From assembly GCF_003286085.1 (NCBI RefSeq), contig NW_020825294.1, forward strand, positions 8,432,001-8,496,000: 64,000 nucleotides of DNA, written 5' to 3'. The first letter of the stretch is position 1. Each line of letters opens with the position of its first letter. Below the pieces are notes generated by a model. The model worked only from the letters and a program-made list of their open reading frames with translations. It did no database searches and was not told where the DNA came from. Source of the stretch: Drosophila persimilis. Lineage: Eukaryota; Arthropoda; Insecta; Diptera; Drosophilidae. Both the position numbers and the translations under genes were made by a program. Below, one piece after another: positions 60,601-64,000 of the stretch.

Positions 60601-63517
60601 GTTTTCCCCTTGGGTAGAGTACGAGGGCGTGGGTGTGTCCACCACCAGGATTGGAAGGAGTTCCGCGTCATGTTCATATGGAATATATACGTATATATAT
60701 ATATTATTGTACAGCCCAGGCTGTTGCTGAGTGCGGCTTTTAGTACGTTTGTATGCCCGACTTCCGGTTAGCCAGAGCCCTCTGCAAAACTCTTTGTTCT
60801 TTCTTTCTGGCTCTCGTTTTTATAAGCGAATGACAGCAACAAGAAAAACAGTGAGGCCTAAAGGGCGGGCCGTTTTGTTTTTGACAATCCAAAGTGCAGC
60901 ATAAAAGCAGTGTGGGTCAAGTGGGGGGGGCGTGAATCGTTGAAGGGTACGCGAAGTGCTACGCTACGGTACGGTAAGTATGGAACGTGGAGCACGAGCA
61001 CGAGTACATGGGCAAAAGTGAAACTCTGTTTTCTCTGCTTTCCTTGAAGCATATCTTGCCATTTAATTTCATTTTTTACATTTCACGCATGTTATATTGG
61101 GTGTTAAAAGCAAGATTGTGCCACAACTTGTACAAACTGGAAGCGTACCGAAGTACTTAAGACTTCGGACTTAAAGGGTTTACAAAACCTCATTGATGTC
61201 CATCACGAATTACAGTTTCTCAGTCCATCTCTTTTGGCAAATCTCTTTAACTTTCGAGCTCTTAGCCAAAAATGTTTAGATATGTATGTATACTCTCTTC
61301 TGATACAAATTTTCTTTATTTTTTATACAGAAACAAGAAACCACAGGACTGCGCCTATCCCGAACTCTGCGAGGTGTCGCCGCAGCCGCTATCTGAAAAT
61401 ATTTTTTGCAGACACAATTACAGGGCGATTTCAAGTGAGTAGCATGGGGCCTCCCCAATCAGTCATTGATCATTCAGCCCTACAAAACCGAAAGGAGTCT
61501 CAATGCACCTACATATCTTAAGACTTGCATACCTAGAAGGGATTTAAGGGTTAAAATAATTCATACAACTCGTATTCATTGATGCGCAGAGTCCCCAGTA
61601 AAGTCTCAACGCGACCGCATTGGATTATCAGATCGACCAATAGTCAAACCAAAGTCCGAAAAATGATCGTGCTAAGGGCTGTTTCAGCAGATTATCCCTT
61701 CCGATAGGTGTAATCAGAGATTATATTAAGCAGAGATGAAGCCCTAGCCCTTCCATCGTTTTTAGTAGAAAGGGGTCTGAAATCCTTAATTGCCGTGTGG
61801 GATGGTTTGCATATCTTGGGGATGAAAGCAGGCTTGGTCCACATTCTTTTATCTAGATAGAGTTGTATTCAAAATAAATATATAGATCTAGGCTTAGTAT
61901 ATCTACTACATCGAAGGAACACCGTCTTCCTTCGGATCATTATTATAGTTACAATGAAGACAGCTTTTTGCTGTGCTTAATTCCCCTGCCTCGGGCTTGT
62001 TCCTGTTCTTTCCGTTCTCACCGCTAGCTCTATCCTAGTGAGTCTCCCTATCTGCAGCTTAGAAATTGTTGTGAATACCCTGGACTTTTTGAGTACCGGA
62101 TATAGAAAGCCTTTGTCGAAGTCCGGGTAAAGAAATTCGACAGCAGATAATTAGAAACTACACTCTTGTTGCACGAGTAATAACTAAGTTCTTGTTTCAT
62201 CCGTTGCAGGTGCTCCATAATACATTCGATTTCTCGCCAAATCTTTGAAGAAAAACATGCCCAATGAGATCTGTTCCATATAATATATAGCATACTCTAC
62301 CAACGGGAATCAGAGAATATTCTGTGGAACACAAAACGAAATACAAGTAAGTATATAAACCCAAGTGATTTTCTTGTTTTTCCTTGTTATTGTATTTGCA
62401 TTTGTGCATTCCATAATATTATATGCGTGTTAATTACTTAATGAAGCGAATTGTTGCACCCATTGTGGGGCTGTTGAGCGTGTCAGTGGCAGCTCCATCC
62501 ATTCGGGTGTGCACTGCACTGTGACTGCCACAAAGGAGTCGTCATTCGCATCGCCTTCCCCATCATCGACGGCGCGCCGTGTCTCGCGTACTGCCCTCTG
62601 TGTTGCCTTCTTTTCGAGCGGCCACTGCCCCCTCCATTGTCCTGCCATTGTTTTCTGCTTAGATCGCCTTTTCTTTGTCCGGAGGCCATTAGGATAGATT
62701 CGGTGGCCGCTCATTAGAGCCGCCCCAGCAGACGGGAGGGGAAACGGCAGCCGTTGGAAGCCATTGAAGGGCCGAGCGGAGCAGCGATGAAGCCCAAAAT
62801 AATATGTTGTGGCAGGGGTAAGGCTGCCCACGTAATGTTTGATTTCCCCTCTGCGGTGCGTAAGTGGGCGCCGAAGAGTGAATATTCTTCCCGGGGCAAA
62901 AAGCAATTTCTATGCTTCCTCAAAGACCAACGCGTGCGTAAAATTGCATTAATGGTATTAAATAAAAAGGGACACTTTGCGTGGAAGGCTTAATTTCTGT
63001 GGCCGGAGAACCTCGGATAAAGTACTTACATAAAAGCAAGGGTCCGAGCAGCCGTTTTCCTTTGTTTTTTTTTTCGGGAGAAAAGAGACCCAAAATCAAA
63101 TGGATTCGCCTGTCCATTCGCTATCTTCTTAAGCTCAAAAATTAAATGGTCAGGCAACAAAAGGTAGCTCTTAAAGAGACCACACTCCAGAGAGAGTCGG
63201 TCTGACAGTCTGCCATGAAATATGGCCCTCATAATTCAGGCATACTAAACGCACAGACTGTCCCGGACTGTGAGCTGTTTGTCAGGGGAAGTTTCATCTG
63301 TACTTTCCAGAGAGAGTTCTGGGAGTTCACATGTGAGGGGGGGGGCTCATGGGGGGCACTTGTTGCGCGGCTAACAAATTGTTATCCCTTATTTATGGCA
63401 GATTTCTGCTACTACTTCCTTTCGTTCCATGTACCTTTTGTATACTTTCGCCAAAAATGTCGCAACAAGGCGCCAAGAGCATTAGTATTAGTAGAGTCCT
63501 CCCCTCCCCTCCCCTTC
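57609..63517. other. Non-coding DNA downstream of the peptide cluster
   Basis: I find no fourth Diedel-like copy and no other supportable gene. Simple repeats include GGTCTC/GGTCTG units at about 59829-59862. The longest frames (62430-62906, minus, 158 codons; 58137-58517, plus) show no signal, domain or splice context. Confidence 0.5.
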
Positions 63518-63543
63518 GTGTGTGTGTGTGTGTGTGTGTGTGT
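63518..63543 (+). repeat. (GT)13 microsatellite
   Basis: A perfect 26-base GT run following a CCCCTCCCCTCCCC stretch. Confidence 0.95.
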
Positions 63544-64000
63544 TCTGGCGTTATTTATTGAGAGTGTGTGCCGAGTGCGGTGACAATGCGCTAATGTGCG
63601 GCATGCTGGGCATAAATTCCACTCTTTCTGCCACTGCATTGGGGCTCTGTGCTGCGGTCTTTAAAGGCCGTATAGAATTTTCGCCGGGCGATTAGCCCCC
63701 AATGGAAATAATTGTATATTGACCACTTTGGCAATTTTCACAGCTCATGGTGTAATCCATTGCCGTTCATTGGATTCCAGTCGGTCGCTCAACATGTGGC
63801 AGATGTGGCACGCACCGCAGTGGAATGGAAAATAATAGATCGCATGGGGACCCATAAACGCGCCTGCTCTTACGGCAACACGGCAACACGGATGTGGCCG
63901 TGTAAATTCGGGCAGGCCAACGTGTCAAATTCGATCTCAAATCAAATGAAGCGCAGTTGACGGCGTCTCTGGGTGTGTCGGTGTGTGTCGTGCAACGTTG
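63544..64000. other. Non-coding DNA at the window end
   Basis: I see no gene or repeat in this stretch that can be supported. Confidence 0.5.

Noticed and set aside
62430-62906. 158-codon minus-strand open frame
   Set aside because: It has no signal, domain or splice context, and its arginine- and tryptophan-rich composition looks random.

Overview
This is genomic DNA of a fly, most likely a Drosophila and probably of the obscura group. The evidence is the GC-rich third codon positions in coding exons, a 58-bp intron, abundant short microsatellites and 9- to 12-bp minisatellites, and a well-preserved kekkon-family gene that I read as kek5. In D. melanogaster kek5 is X-linked, so this is probably Muller element A. 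Species and chromosome are inferences. Most of the window does not code for protein.

Layout. Positions 1-5.2 kb are non-coding DNA beyond the 3' end of kek5. The kek5 coding region lies on the minus strand in two exons (8400-10258, then 5939-7145) that splice in frame to about 1021 residues: secretion signal, leucine-rich repeats, one Ig domain, a membrane helix and a long cytoplasmic tail. A good splice acceptor just upstream of the start codon (10308) implies a separate 5' leader exon. A CpG-rich, GAGA-rich segment near 39.4-39.8 kb is the best candidate I see for its promoter, which would make 10.3-39.3 kb one large first intron. That stretch has no convincing gene but many simple repeats, including a run of 31 C, a 10-bp-periodic array of E2F-like motifs at 15.76-15.81 kb, and several 9-, 10- and 12-bp minisatellites.

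Further right, a small two-exon gene of about 143 codons (41376-41865, minus strand) has good splice sites and start context, but I do not recognise its family. An almost pure A/T stretch fills 43.8-44.5 kb. A broken, intronless RpL32 (rp49) copy lies at 48264-48631 on the minus strand. A 227-bp palindromic hairpin element lies at 53851-54077, with a related degenerate sequence near 17.15 kb.

The most interesting part is 55.1-57.6 kb. Three tandem plus-strand genes encode short secreted peptides of 65-73 residues, each with eight cysteines at identical spacing and a C-terminal block matching the conserved core of Diedel, a Drosophila immunomodulatory cytokine. Each has a nearly identical upstream block ending in an initiator-like element, so they look like tandem duplicates that kept their control region. 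Between genes 2 and 3 sits a 502-bp non-autonomous element with hAT-like ends and an imperfect 8-bp target-site duplication. Subtracting it restores the roughly 0.75-kb period of the array. From 57.6 to 64 kb I see only non-coding DNA with simple repeats.
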